Assembly: GCF_024347495.1 (NCBI RefSeq)
Contig: NZ_AP025490.1
Span: 3,224,001 to 3,288,000, forward strand
Length of the DNA stretch: 64,000 bases
Direction: 5' to 3'
DNA from: Vibrio gallaecicus
GTDB lineage: Bacteria; Pseudomonadota; Gammaproteobacteria; Enterobacterales; Vibrionaceae
Under the pieces are notes generated by a model. It did not search any database. It was not told where the DNA came from and saw nothing but the letters and a program-made list of their open reading frames with translations. The position numbers were made by a program, and so were the translations under genes. This document shows, piece after piece, positions 1-14,250 of this stretch; within the stretch, counting starts at the first letter, position 1; every line of letters begins with the position of its first letter.

Positions 1-102
1 ACTATCGTTGCTAATGACAGATAACTTGTCGCTGAGAATATATTACTAGTAATACCAAACCACTACGTTTATACAAATTTAGCGACTGAATAATTGATCT
101 CG

Positions 103-1215
103 TTATCCTGAATAACCGCTATGCCAATCCTTCCAAACTGGATCAAAGCCTTTCTGTCTAATCATTGACTCTACCGAAGCAGCACTACGCTCATCACTTA
201 TCTCAAACTGCTCAAGCTCGGAATCTTCTAATGCATACCCTCCAGGTTGAGTCTTTGAGGCTGCTGACATGCTGGTGATGCCAAGGGGCAATACATTATC
301 TCTAAAGTGAGCAGATTCTCGTGTTGAAAGAGATAGCTCTACTTCAGGATTCAATAAGCGATAAGCACAAATCAACTGAACCAACTGCTTGTCTGACATG
401 ACAGACTTAGGCTGTAACCCACCCTCACAAGGTCTCAAACGAGGGAAAGAAATTGAGTATCGAGTTTGCCAATAAGTACGCTCTAAATAATCTAAATGCG
501 CGGCGACATAAAAACAGTCTGTTCGCCATTCTTCCAAACCAATAAGAGCACCAATGCCAATCTTATCTATACCTGCTTTCGCCAATCGATCTGGTGTATC
601 AAGACGAAAATCAAAGTCAGTCTTATTACCACGTAGATGATGTTCAGCATAAGTACTAGGATGATAAGTTTCCTGATACACCATCACTGCATCCAAGCCT
701 AACGTTTTGAGTTCTGCGTATTCATCCTGCTTAAGCGGCTGAACTTCCATCGCTAAATAGTTAAACTGGTTTTTAATCGTTGGTAGGACTTCTCTGAAAT
801 ACTTCATCCCTACTTTTGTTTCATGTTCACCCGTGACGAGCAAAACACTGTCAAACTTCATCCCTTTAATCGCAGTAATTTCCGCATTAATTTCATCAAG
901 ATTAAGCGTGCGACGTTTAATACGGTTCTCCATTGAGAAGCCGCAATAAGTACAAGCATTCGCACATAGGTTTGATAGATAAAGCGGAATATACAGAGAC
1001 ATTGTATTACCGAACCTTTGACGTGTTAATGCCAAAGACTGTTGTGCCATCTGCTCTAAGTAAGGTTCCGCTGCTGGTGAAATCAGAGCTTTAAAGTCTT
1101 CAAGACTTCGCTTTGGAGAAGCGAGCGCGCGTTCTACATCCTTTGCTGTTTTACTATAAATTGAAAGCCCAATATCATCCCAATTCAGCTTTTTAAACTG
1201 ATCAACAAAACTCAT
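103..1215 (-). CDS. thiH: 2-iminoacetate synthase ThiH
   Basis: Radical SAM enzyme that cleaves tyrosine to give dehydroglycine (2-iminoacetate), the glycine-derived part of the thiamine thiazole ring. The 370-residue protein has the radical SAM cysteine motif CANACTYC (C84, C88, C91), which holds the 4Fe-4S cluster, and the C-terminal half typical of the BATS-domain family. Length matches the family. It is the last gene of the thiCEFSGH operon and begins 8 nt after thiG ends. No obvious intrinsic terminator is visible in the roughly 100 bases between its stop and the window edge, where I see no other gene. Confidence 0.97.
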   Translation of the reverse strand: MSFVDQFKKLNWDDIGLSIYSKTAKDVERALASPKRSLEDFKALISPAAEPYLEQMAQQSLALTRQRFGNTMSLYIPLYLSNLCANACTYCGFSMENRIKRRTLNLDEINAEITAIKGMKFDSVLLVTGEHETKVGMKYFREVLPTIKNQFNYLAMEVQPLKQDEYAELKTLGLDAVMVYQETYHPSTYAEHHLRGNKTDFDFRLDTPDRLAKAGIDKIGIGALIGLEEWRTDCFYVAAHLDYLERTYWQTRYSISFPRLRPCEGGLQPKSVMSDKQLVQLICAYRLLNPEVELSLSTRESAHFRDNVLPLGITSMSAASKTQPGGYALEDSELEQFEISDERSAASVESMIRQKGFDPVWKDWHSGYSG

Positions 1216-1223
1216 GTTGGTCC

Positions 1224-1988
1224 TTACTCATTCAGAAATGAGGTCAGTGGGCTTGATGCTACAGCATGGGAAACTTGACCCGCTAAGCCAGATTGATATG
1301 CCATTCGTCCAGCCTCCACTGCTAACTTAAAAGCAATAGCCATTTCCACGGGGTGATTCGAAGAAGCAATAGCAGTGTTAACCAAAACGGCATCCGCCCC
1401 CATTTCCATCGCTTTCGCAGCATGTGAAGGCGCACCGATACCAGCATCAACAATGACTGGTACGTTTGCTTGATCAATAATAATTTCGATGAAATCTGAA
1501 GACACAACACCTTTGTTTGAACCAATAGGTGCACCAAGAGGCATCACTGCTGCGCAGCCTACTTCCTCTAAACGTTTACATAGAACAGGGTCTGCATGGC
1601 AATATGGCAAAACGACAAAACCATCTTTAACCAATTGTTCAGCCGCAGCTAATGTTTCAATAGGGTCTGGTAGTAGATATTTTGGATCTGGGTGAATCTC
1701 TAATTTAAGCCAATTAGTACCTAAAGCTTCACGAGCTAGATGCGCAGCAAAAATTGCGTCCTTCGCATTTTTAGCACCTGATGTATTTGGAAGAAGGTTT
1801 ACTCCAGCATCCAAAATCGGGCGTAAGATATCATCATCTTGGGAATGAATATCTACTCTCTTGAGTGCCATTGTAGCTAACTGAGACCCCGATGCTTTTA
1901 TCGCTTCTGCCATTACTTGGTTATTTGAAAACTTTCCCGTGCCCGTAAACAGGCGAGATTCAAAAACTTTATCCGCTATAGTTAACAT
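1224..1988 (-). CDS. thiG: Thiazole synthase ThiG
   Basis: Forms the thiazole phosphate ring of thiamine from deoxyxylulose 5-phosphate, ThiS thiocarboxylate and the ThiH product. The 254-residue TIM-barrel protein has the Schiff-base lysine in NWLKLEI (K95) and the phosphate-binding glycine-rich loops near [12 protein letters not shown]. It starts 2 nt downstream of the thiS stop and is followed by thiH, so translation is likely coupled along the operon. Length is normal for the proteobacterial enzyme. Confidence 0.97.
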   Translation of the reverse strand: MLTIADKVFESRLFTGTGKFSNNQVMAEAIKASGSQLATMALKRVDIHSQDDDILRPILDAGVNLLPNTSGAKNAKDAIFAAHLAREALGTNWLKLEIHPDPKYLLPDPIETLAAAEQLVKDGFVVLPYCHADPVLCKRLEEVGCAAVMPLGAPIGSNKGVVSSDFIEIIIDQANVPVIVDAGIGAPSHAAKAMEMGADAVLVNTAIASSNHPVEMAIAFKLAVEAGRMAYQSGLAGQVSHAVASSPLTSFLNE

Positions 1989-1990
1989 GT

Positions 1991-2200
1991 TTATCCGCCT
2001 GCGATCGCTTGAAAAAGAGAAATTGAATCACCGTCATTCATGACCGTTTGTTGCCATTGGTTACGTGGAATAACGGTATTATTTATTGCAAAGACGCAGC
2101 CAAAATCAGGAAGAGATAAAGCTTTAATGATGTCAGCAAGTGACGAATGGCTTTCTACCGTTTCGAACTTTTCGTTTATTTTAATTGTTATTTGATTCAC
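1991..2200 (-). CDS. thiS: Sulfur carrier protein ThiS
   Basis: Small ubiquitin-fold sulfur carrier of 69 residues for thiazole synthesis. The C-terminal di-glycine (ends AIAGG) is the site adenylated by ThiF and converted to a thiocarboxylate that donates sulfur to ThiG. The start overlaps the thiF stop by 4 nt (ATGA arrangement), indicating coupled translation, and its stop is 2 nt before thiG. Identification rests on size, the GG tail and position between thiF and thiG. Confidence 0.96.
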   Translation of the reverse strand: MNQITIKINEKFETVESHSSLADIIKALSLPDFGCVFAINNTVIPRNQWQQTVMNDGDSISLFQAIAGG

Positions 2201-2991
2201 TCAATAACCTCACTTTCTTTCTCAGCTAAGCTTTTTTGTTCATTGCATACTGGGCAACTTACATCTTTCTGCATAGACAGGTTCTGCCAATTCATCGTTT
2301 TGCCATCAAACAGCTTAAGTTCATGGCTAGGTACAATGAACTCGCCCATCGCTAACTTCTGTATCGCGGCAAGTGCTTGGAGGTTGCCCATAGTTCCTAC
2401 TACAGGTCCTACAATTCCAGAATCTGAACAGCGCTGCCCTTCCACATTTTCATCAAATGGAAATAAGCAGCGGTAGCAACCTGAGTCTCTTGAATGCTCA
2501 AAATCGAAAACAACAAACTGGCCATTCCAACCTATTGCTGAGGAAGAAATCAGTGGTGTTTGATTTCGAAAGCAAGCGCGATTGATTTGCTGCCTTGAAG
2601 GGAAATTATCAGTGCAGTCAAGAACTGCATCGGCAAGCATGACTTCTAAGGATAATTGCTGATAATCAGCCTTCTTAGTCAACACCCGAACTTTGCAGTC
2701 AGAGTTAAGCTTTTGGATACGATTAGCCAACGCCTGTGTTTTCGTTTGACCAATATCGTCATCCTGAAAAGCAACTTGTCGCTGTAAGTTAGATGATTCA
2801 ATTACGTCGTCATCAATCAAAACCAGCTTTCCAATACCTGAAGCTGCAAGATAAAGCGCTGCAGCGTTACCTAACCCACCACATCCAATAACAAGAACAT
2901 GACTCTTCAGCAGTTTTTCTTGCCCACTCTCACCAAATTCAACTAAGGATACTTGCCTTTGATAACGAGTGAATTGCTCATCACTCAGCAT
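2197..2991 (-). CDS. thiF: ThiS adenylyltransferase ThiF
   Basis: E1-like enzyme that adenylates the ThiS C-terminus. Using the internal ATG at 2991 gives 264 residues beginning MLSDEQF. An upstream ATG at 3018 would add nine residues and deepen the overlap with thiE, so the shorter form, which overlaps thiE by 11 nt, is preferred. Seen in it: the nucleotide-binding loop IGCGGLG (from about residue 35), a zinc-binding pair of CxxC motifs (C172/C175 and C246/C249), and C188 in GQRCSDSG, the likely sulfur-transfer cysteine. Confidence 0.95.
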   Translation of the reverse strand: MLSDEQFTRYQRQVSLVEFGESGQEKLLKSHVLVIGCGGLGNAAALYLAASGIGKLVLIDDDVIESSNLQRQVAFQDDDIGQTKTQALANRIQKLNSDCKVRVLTKKADYQQLSLEVMLADAVLDCTDNFPSRQQINRACFRNQTPLISSSAIGWNGQFVVFDFEHSRDSGCYRCLFPFDENVEGQRCSDSGIVGPVVGTMGNLQALAAIQKLAMGEFIVPSHELKLFDGKTMNWQNLSMQKDVSCPVCNEQKSLAEKESEVIE

Positions 2992-4270
2992 GACTGATCT
3001 CCAAAGGTTGATGAACAAAAGTTGGTTTCTGGATTTCTTGGCGAGGGTTTTTATTGATCAGATCATCAAAAAAATTGACGACGTCTTTTGGCGAATCAGC
3101 CAAAGTTATCGCTCGAACCACAGCTAAACTAGATACACCACAGTCCCAGACTTCAGGTGCTGTATGTTGATCTATACCGCCAATGGCGACAGTCGGGTAA
3201 CCCAATGTAGTTTGTGAATAAGGGATCGTATCAATCAACTGTTGATATAAACCTAAACGAACGAGACCTTGTGGCTTCGAGGGCATTTGCTTTGTAGTAG
3301 TTGGAAAGATATGACCAAGGGCAATATAGCTTGGGTTGATTTGTATAATCCGAAGTAACTCATAATAGCCATGTGTAGAAAGCCCCAGTCTAATTCCAGC
3401 CTCACTCAGCTGTAATAAGTTTGACTCTTCAATATCTTCCTGCCCCAAATGCACTCCGAATGCTTGGTGTTTAAGTGCCAGCTTCCAGTAGTCATTAATA
3501 AAGACTTGAGCCTGATACTTTTGACCCAGACAGATCGCTTGCTTGACTTGTTTTTCAAGATCGGCTTGATTCGGATTTTTTATTCTGAGCTGAATAGTTT
3601 TAACACCTAACTTCAGCAACGTTTCAATCCAACTTACGTCGTCTACTACGGGGTATAGCCCTAAGCTAGATTTAATCAGGCTTGGGAAAGTCAGCGGATT
3701 GTTCGAGTGCGCCCAACCAACATGTATTCCTAGCCTCTTATCTTCAAGAATAGGAACTGGGAATACGTCGAAACTATTTGGCCATGTTTCACGTGGAACA
3801 TTAGAAGCTGCGTTAGCAATGACCAAAGCATCTTCAATGGGGAAATCTAAAGCGAGTAAAGTAACAAACCAAGATATATGTCTATAGGTATCTACGTCAT
3901 TCGGTTTTCTAGATGTATGAATAGCTCGGTTACCATCAAGAGTCGACCATATATCCAGTCTTCTATCCGTATCTTTCAAGCCAACAAAAATACTTTGCTC
4001 ACTTGAACTTAGACGCTCTAATAACACATCAAAGGGTATTGTTTGATTGTACTCAAGGACAAAATCTTCTACGGAGCGATTAAGCTCAAATCCACCGTCA
4101 TTGAATCCAATGTTAGTGGTGCTATCTTCTTCAACTAAAGAGAAATACGGAGTTGGACTTACACCCAACTCAACATGATTAATTGCAAAGTCTTGTTGCT
4201 TCGCAATTAATAAACAGTGTTGTATCTCTCCCGTTAGCTCAACAATTTGAGTAGGGATTAATATTTTCAC
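2981..4270 (-). CDS. thiE: Thiamine phosphate synthase ThiE with long N-terminal extension
   Basis: Couples HMP-pyrophosphate with thiazole phosphate to make thiamine phosphate. The catalytic TIM barrel lies in about residues 203-410, with TIQLRIKN (225-232), FGVHLGQED (271-279), LGLSTHGYYEL (295-305) and LGHIFPTTTK (318-327). Stand-alone ThiE proteins are near 210-230 residues; this one has 429, with about 200 extra at the N-terminus. Residues 137-163 (including EDALVIANAASNVPRETW) resemble the C-terminal part of HMP-phosphate kinase ThiD as found in ThiDE fusions, but the ThiD glycine-rich anion-hole motif is not apparent, so the extension may be a degenerate ThiD. A parS sequence is embedded at codons 157-162. 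The gene lies 5 nt after thiC. Confidence 0.93.
   Translation of the reverse strand: MKILIPTQIVELTGEIQHCLLIAKQQDFAINHVELGVSPTPYFSLVEEDSTTNIGFNDGGFELNRSVEDFVLEYNQTIPFDVLLERLSSSEQSIFVGLKDTDRRLDIWSTLDGNRAIHTSRKPNDVDTYRHISWFVTLLALDFPIEDALVIANAASNVPRETWPNSFDVFPVPILEDKRLGIHVGWAHSNNPLTFPSLIKSSLGLYPVVDDVSWIETLLKLGVKTIQLRIKNPNQADLEKQVKQAICLGQKYQAQVFINDYWKLALKHQAFGVHLGQEDIEESNLLQLSEAGIRLGLSTHGYYELLRIIQINPSYIALGHIFPTTTKQMPSKPQGLVRLGLYQQLIDTIPYSQTTLGYPTVAIGGIDQHTAPEVWDCGVSSLAVVRAITLADSPKDVVNFFDDLINKNPRQEIQKPTFVHQPLEISHAE
3785..3800 (-). other. parS: Predicted parS centromere site (ParB binding) inside thiE
   Basis: Read on the minus strand the 16 bases are TGTTCCACGTGAAACA. This fits the widely conserved bacterial parS consensus TGTTNCACGTGAAACA at every specified position. 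It lies within the thiE reading frame, running from the last base of codon 157 to the end of codon 162, and encodes VPRET. The parA and parB genes are in the same window, about 53-55 kb away, and the site is about 58 kb from oriC. I know from the literature that Vibrio cholerae chromosome I uses a few parS1 sites near its origin. ParB binding here is inferred from the match. Confidence 0.85.
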
Positions 4271-4275
4271 TGTGA

Positions 4276-6294
<2,019 letters not shown>

Positions 6295-6373
6295 CTACAA
6301 GAGGGATCACGCGCCTATAATTCAGCTGTGATCTAAGGATAGATTGACTAGAAACTAGTTAGATATCTACTCT

Positions 6374-6452
6374 TGTTCCCTTCGCAGGTATTAGCCTGAT
6401 CAGGTTCAACGGATCCCGTATTAACGGTCTCAGCCATATGGCACTCCGACAA
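6374..6452 (-). promoter_or_regulatory. TPP riboswitch (THI element)
   Basis: On the minus strand this contains, in order, the conserved thi-box blocks GGAGTGCC, GGCTGAGA, TTGAACCTGATC and TAATACCTGCGAAGGGA. Together these are the diagnostic core of the thiamine pyrophosphate riboswitch. It lies upstream of thiC. The 140 bases between aptamer and thiC include short inverted repeats (GATCAC/GTGATC around 6309-6337 and ACTAG/CTAGT near 6348-6360) but no clear T-tailed terminator, so I infer control at translation initiation rather than termination. Confidence 0.97.
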
Positions 6453-6461
6453 GTGATATCG

Positions 6462-6490
6462 AGTATATAAAATCAACTTAGATAAACCAA
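6462..6490 (-). promoter_or_regulatory. Candidate promoter of the thiC operon
   Basis: On the minus strand TTGGTT (6485-6490) and TATACT (6462-6467) are separated by 17 bp, placing a start point just ahead of the TPP riboswitch. The -10 matches 5 of 6 consensus bases; the -35 is weaker. Called from pattern and position only. Confidence 0.5.
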
Positions 6491-6519
6491 GCGACCTGTT
6501 AGATTTGTTGTAACTAAAG

Positions 6520-6903
6520 TTAAGATTTAATTAAAAGCTGGAAGCCAATCCATGCTGCGGAGATACTTAATACGACATTAAGTAAAACATTCAGACCCAT
6601 CTTAAAAAAAGCGCCCTGCTGCATCAGTAATACATTATCCATAGAGAAGGTTGAAAAGGTAGTTAATGCACCAAGGAAACCTAAACCGATAATCTGTCGC
6701 CACGGTTCTGTAGCAAGTAGCTCATTTTCAAATGCAGCGATTAATAACCCCATGATAAACGAGCCAATAACATTAACCGTTAAAGTTCCGTATGGAAAAC
6801 CTCGCCCAAATAATGCGACGCAAAGTTCTGATATTAGATAGCGTGAGCATGCACCAAATGCACCACCCACAGCGATAAAGCCCAAAATTGATAATTGTCC
6901 CAT
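6520..6903 (-). CDS. crcB: Fluoride ion channel CrcB (Fluc)
   Basis: Small membrane protein of the Fluc/CrcB family that lets toxic fluoride leave the cytoplasm; it works as a dual-topology dimer. The 127-residue protein has four hydrophobic segments and the family motifs GGAFGACSRY, NVIGSFIMG and the fluoride-path motif TTFSTFSMD. I chose the ATG at 6903 because a GGGGGAG ribosome-binding sequence lies directly before it; an ATG 12 nt upstream would put that sequence inside the gene. It sits alone between the thi operon and the tRNA genes, and I see no fluoride riboswitch. Confidence 0.93.
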   Translation of the reverse strand: MGQLSILGFIAVGGAFGACSRYLISELCVALFGRGFPYGTLTVNVIGSFIMGLLIAAFENELLATEPWRQIIGLGFLGALTTFSTFSMDNVLLMQQGAFFKMGLNVLLNVVLSISAAWIGFQLLIKS

Positions 6904-7123
6904 AGCTCCCCCCATTAAATTACTTGCTACATTCTAGCTTTTAGCTAAATAAAATCGAGTAAACAACATAAGATTATTCAGATAATTTAAAAAGTTACAG
7001 CTGTCACGTTAATCGTAGTTTCAGTAATAAGTAAGTTTCTTGATCAAGGAGTTGGATCCAGCTGGCGAGTAAAACGGAATGGATGAGTATTAAGATAGGA
7101 ATCAACTATTTTCTTCCATATAG

Positions 7124-7158
7124 AAAAAAAGCTCATACTGAAAAGTATGAGCTTTTTT
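7124..7158 (-). terminator. Intrinsic terminator after tRNA-Trp (end of rrn/tRNA unit)
   Basis: AGCTCATAC, a short loop, then GTATGAGCT flanked by A-runs and T-runs on both sides. On the minus strand it follows the tRNA-Trp gene directly and is well placed to end the rRNA/tRNA transcript. The sequence is symmetric enough to work in both directions. Confidence 0.85.
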
Positions 7159-7162
7159 AATA

Positions 7163-7239
<77 letters not shown>

Positions 7240-7267
7240 AAAATTTTTCTAACATAAGTTAGATTCG

Positions 7268-7298
7268 AAAAAAGCCTTGCATGTAGCAAGGCTTTTTC
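7268..7298 (-). terminator. Terminator-like hairpin between tRNA-Asp and tRNA-Trp
   Basis: AGCCTTGC and GCAAGGCT pair around a 5-base loop, with an A-run on one side and a T-run on the other. On the minus strand a T-run follows the stem, so it looks like an intrinsic terminator between tRNA-Asp and tRNA-Trp. It may attenuate read-through into tRNA-Trp. Confidence 0.65.
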
Positions 7299-7306
7299 CT
7301 AAATAG

Positions 7307-7383
7307 TGGCGGAGTGGACGGGACTCGAACCCGCGACCCCCGGCGTGACAGGCCGGTATTCTAACCAACTGAACTACCACTCC
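7307..7383 (-). tRNA. tRNA-Asp (anticodon GTC)
   Basis: A complete 77-base cloverleaf on the minus strand beginning GGAGTGG and ending with an encoded CCA. The anticodon loop CTGTCAC gives GTC for aspartate. It lies immediately after 5S rRNA, the distal-tRNA arrangement common in gammaproteobacterial rRNA operons. Confidence 0.97.
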
Positions 7384-7449
7384 GCAGTGGTCAACTCACT
7401 AAGTGAGCGTCCATATCTCCAGGTTGGTCAACCTAAAGATTATAATTTA

Positions 7450-7569
7450 AAGCCTGGCGATGTCCTACTCTCACATGGGGAAGCCCCACACTACCATCGG
7501 CGCTATTGTGTTTCACTTCTGAGTTCGGCATGGGATCAGGTGGGTCCACAATGCTATGGTCGCCAAGCA
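7450..7569 (-). rRNA. rrf: 5S ribosomal RNA
   Basis: On the minus strand the sequence begins TGCTTGGCGACCATAGC and contains the conserved CCCATGCCGAACTCAGAAGT and GCGCCGATGGTAGTGTGG blocks. It ends with the complementary GCCAGGC closing stem. Length is about 120 bases. Ends are estimated to within a few bases by comparison with the E. coli molecule as I remember it. Confidence 0.96.
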
Positions 7570-7694
7570 AATTTTGCTTTTACTTCCAGTTTTAAAAACT
7601 GAAGGCAAAATAATCTGGAAAGCTGTTTTTGTTCTCTTCAAACTCATTCAAGGTCTGGTATTTCTATGAGTCCACAAAACCCCTTGGGTGTTGT

Positions 7695-10588
<2,894 letters not shown>

Positions 10589-10954
10589 ATACAACCCGAA
10601 AGGGTCTTGTGTATGGCAACTAACCAAGGTTTTGGTTGTCATCAAGAAGGGTTAATTCTTGATAACTGTTTGCCGGACTCAATTGTGAATCAAACTAGGT
10701 TTGATTCGAATACAAGACACTTGAATGTGTTTGTTGTGTTTATCTAGTTAAAGATAAACATTGAGAACTTTTAAATTTGATTGAATTACTCGTAAGTAAT
10801 CAATCAGTCAGCTTTCCAAATTGTTAAAGAGCATGAGACTTTAAGAACCAGTGTTCTAAAATTCACATTTTCTAAAGACTCTCAGAATCAAACATACCAA
10901 CCAACGACAAATGAAGTGGTTTGGATATGAATATAACCAAGAATATTTAGAGAA
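10589..10954 (-). other. 23S-proximal internal transcribed spacer with boxA
   Basis: Transcribed spacer between tRNA-Val and 23S. It holds a boxA-type antitermination signal, GCTCTTTAACAATTTGG, read on the minus strand at about 10815-10832. Near the 23S end is the 5' arm of the 23S processing stem. I see no protein gene in it. Confidence 0.8.
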
Positions 10955-11030
10955 TGGTGGGCGATACCGGGCTCGAACCAGTGACCCCCTGCTTGTAAGG
11001 CAGGTGCTCTCCCAACTGAGCTAATCGCCC
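10955..11030 (-). tRNA. tRNA-Val (anticodon TAC)
   Basis: A 76-base cloverleaf on the minus strand from GGGCGAT to an encoded ACCA end. The anticodon loop CTTACAA gives TAC for valine. It is the third of three tRNAs in the 16S-23S spacer. Confidence 0.97.
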
Positions 11031-11062
11031 ACGATAGTTTTAATTCCTTCGCGGAGAAAGAA

Positions 11063-11138
11063 TGGTGGGTCGTGCAGGATTCGAACCTGCGACCAATTGA
11101 TTAAAAGTCAACTGCTCTACCAACTGAGCTAACGACCC
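11063..11138 (-). tRNA. tRNA-Lys (anticodon TTT)
   Basis: A 76-base cloverleaf on the minus strand beginning GGGTCGT and ending ACCA. The anticodon loop CTTTTAA gives TTT for lysine. It sits between tRNA-Glu and tRNA-Val in the rRNA spacer. Confidence 0.97.
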
Positions 11139-11140
11139 AA

Positions 11141-11216
11141 TGGTATCCCGTAGGGGAGTCGAACCCCTGTTACCGCCGTGAAAGGGCGGTGTCCTAGGCC
11201 TCTAGACGAACGGGAC
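11141..11216 (-). tRNA. tRNA-Glu (anticodon TTC)
   Basis: A 76-base cloverleaf on the minus strand beginning GTCCCGT and ending ACCA. The anticodon loop CTTTCAC gives TTC for glutamate. It is the first tRNA after 16S and lies only 2 bases from tRNA-Lys. The Glu-Lys-Val spacer type is known from vibrios. Confidence 0.97.
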
Positions 11217-11307
11217 ACTGGATATTGAAGAACTTGGGAGTTCTTCGTCTCTTTTACTTTTTAAACCTAATCAATCTGTGTGGGTACTCATCAACGATAT
11301 CTTCGTA

Positions 11308-12862
<1,555 letters not shown>

Positions 12863-13160
12863 AAGATTTTGTCGGCTCAATGAATACTGACTTCAAAACT
12901 AATATTTACCGAAGTAAACATGTAATTCTAAAGCTATTACCATTCCAACAGAATGGTAATGAATTGACTGTGCCAAAATTAAGTAAACTTAATTTTGTAT
13001 TGGTCACTCAGTTCATTGAAACCAAATTGATTTCCGAAGAAATCTTGCTTTGCTAATGCAAAACAAATTTTGATATTCATCAACGAGTGCCCACACAGAT
13101 TGATAGGTTTAAATTGTTAAAGAGCTTTTCCTTTTTGAGCTTCGCTCAAATCGGACGGTC
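12863..13160 (-). other. 16S rRNA leader with boxA and processing stem
   Basis: Transcribed leader between P2 and mature 16S. It contains a boxA-type antitermination sequence GCTCTTTAACAATT (minus strand, 13112-13125), close to the copy before 23S. It also contains the 5' arm of the 16S processing stem (13072-13108). I see no coding gene here. Confidence 0.8.
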
Positions 13161-13188
13161 ATTTTAGCTATTTAAGTTTTAGTGTCAA
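13161..13188 (-). promoter_or_regulatory. rRNA operon promoter P2
   Basis: On the minus strand TTGACA (13183-13188) and TAAAAT (13161-13166) are separated by 16 bp. It lies downstream of P1 and ahead of boxA, the usual tandem rRNA promoter arrangement. Confidence 0.8.
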
Positions 13189-13287
13189 CCACTTTTTTCA
13201 AAACTCTTTCAAGCGCTTGGCTTGGCTAATTTGACTGGTTAATTCGTTCTGGTTTCCTAAGAAGCCTTCCCGTTTCAACGAGGTCGC

Positions 13288-13315
13288 ATTATAGAGATTG
13301 CGATCACATTGGCAA
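13288..13315 (-). promoter_or_regulatory. rRNA operon promoter P1
   Basis: On the minus strand TTGCCA (13310-13315) and a perfect TATAAT (13288-13293) are separated by 16 bp. A GC-rich discriminator (GCGACC) follows, as expected for a stringently controlled promoter. The A/T-rich tracts immediately upstream (13316-13370) look like an UP element. Confidence 0.85.
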
Positions 13316-13435
13316 GTTCTTTTTGAAGTTTTTCTTACTTTTTTGATTGTTCGAGCATTTTTTGTTCAAAACATCCCATTTTCACTAGTATTCCTCTTAA
13401 TTAAGGGCTTATGGTGCCTATATAAAGGAGGATTT

Positions 13436-13981
13436 ATGAGTTCAATACGCAGTTATAAAGGAATATCACCTCAAATAGGGCAAGCTGTCTATATAGATAC
13501 AAGTTCTGTACTGGTTGGTGATATCAAAGTCGGTGACGATTCGAGTGTATGGCCTTTAGTTGCAGCCCGAGGGGATGTGAACCATATCCATATTGGTGAT
13601 AGAACTAACATTCAAGATGGCAGTGTATTACATGTTACCCATAAGAATGCTGAAAACCCTGAGGGTTATCCTCTATTAATAGGTAATGATGTCACTATTG
13701 GACATAAAGTAATGCTGCATGGCTGCACTATCGAGGATCGCGTTTTAGTTGGCATGGGTGCCATTGTACTTGATGGTGTCGTTATTAAAGAAGAAGTAAT
13801 GATTGGTGCTGGTAGCTTGGTACCGCCTAATAAGGTACTTGAAAGCGGTTATCTGTATGTAGGAAGCCCTGTAAAACAAGCACGCCCATTAAATGATAAA
13901 GAGCGTGCCTTTTTACAGAAATCAGCTGACAACTATGTTCAGAATAAAAACGACTATCTAGACTCTGTACTTCCAGTCTAA
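13436..13981 (+). CDS. yrdA: Gamma-class carbonic anhydrase-like protein YrdA
   Basis: Left-handed beta-helix hexapeptide-repeat protein of the gamma carbonic anhydrase family. The start is ATG 13436, preceded by AAAGGAGG; the longer in-frame opening from 13298 is A/T-rich sequence of the rrn promoter region. The 181-residue protein has hexapeptide repeats through about residues 20-150. Probable metal ligands are H66 (in SVLHVTH) and H90 and H95 (in IGHKVMLHG). Whether family members of this subgroup hydrate CO2 in the cell is uncertain. Its stop overlaps that of the convergent DUF1488 gene by 4 bases. Confidence 0.93.
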   Translation: MSSIRSYKGISPQIGQAVYIDTSSVLVGDIKVGDDSSVWPLVAARGDVNHIHIGDRTNIQDGSVLHVTHKNAENPEGYPLLIGNDVTIGHKVMLHGCTIEDRVLVGMGAIVLDGVVIKEEVMIGAGSLVPPNKVLESGYLYVGSPVKQARPLNDKERAFLQKSADNYVQNKNDYLDSVLPV

Positions 13982-14247
13982 AGCACCTTGATCTGAATCC
14001 GATTAGAGGAGTCATACTCCTCTTCTTCTATGAGTTCTTCCACCAGCTCTTCAATATCAAAACGTAGCTCTGAAAAGATAACTAAAGCTTGTTCTCCACC
14101 TTCTACCCCTTTACCAGCCAATTGTGATAATTCTTCAATAGCCATGACACATTCAATCAGAGCGCCTGACTGTTGTGCAGGGAAGATAATAGATTGACTC
14201 GCTTCATCCCAATCTTGAATATCTGGAAATAGGATTGATTGATTCAC
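13978..14247 (-). CDS. yrdB: DUF1488 family protein YrdB
   Basis: Acidic 89-residue protein of unknown function resembling E. coli YrdB (DUF1488): LFPDIQDW near the N-terminus, ALIECVMAIEEL in the middle and an acidic Glu-rich stretch near the C-terminus. It starts 3 nt after aroE ends, so the two are almost certainly cotranscribed, the same linkage as in E. coli. Its stop codon overlaps the end of convergent yrdA. I cannot assign a biochemical role. Confidence 0.88.
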   Translation of the reverse strand: MNQSILFPDIQDWDEASQSIIFPAQQSGALIECVMAIEELSQLAGKGVEGGEQALVIFSELRFDIEELVEELIEEEEYDSSNRIQIKVL

Positions 14248-14250
14248 CTT

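Noticed and set aside
13298..13435. N-terminal membrane-like extension of YrdA
   Set aside because: It is A/T-rich rrn promoter DNA read through; a strong AAAGGAGG site precedes ATG 13436 where the family homology begins.
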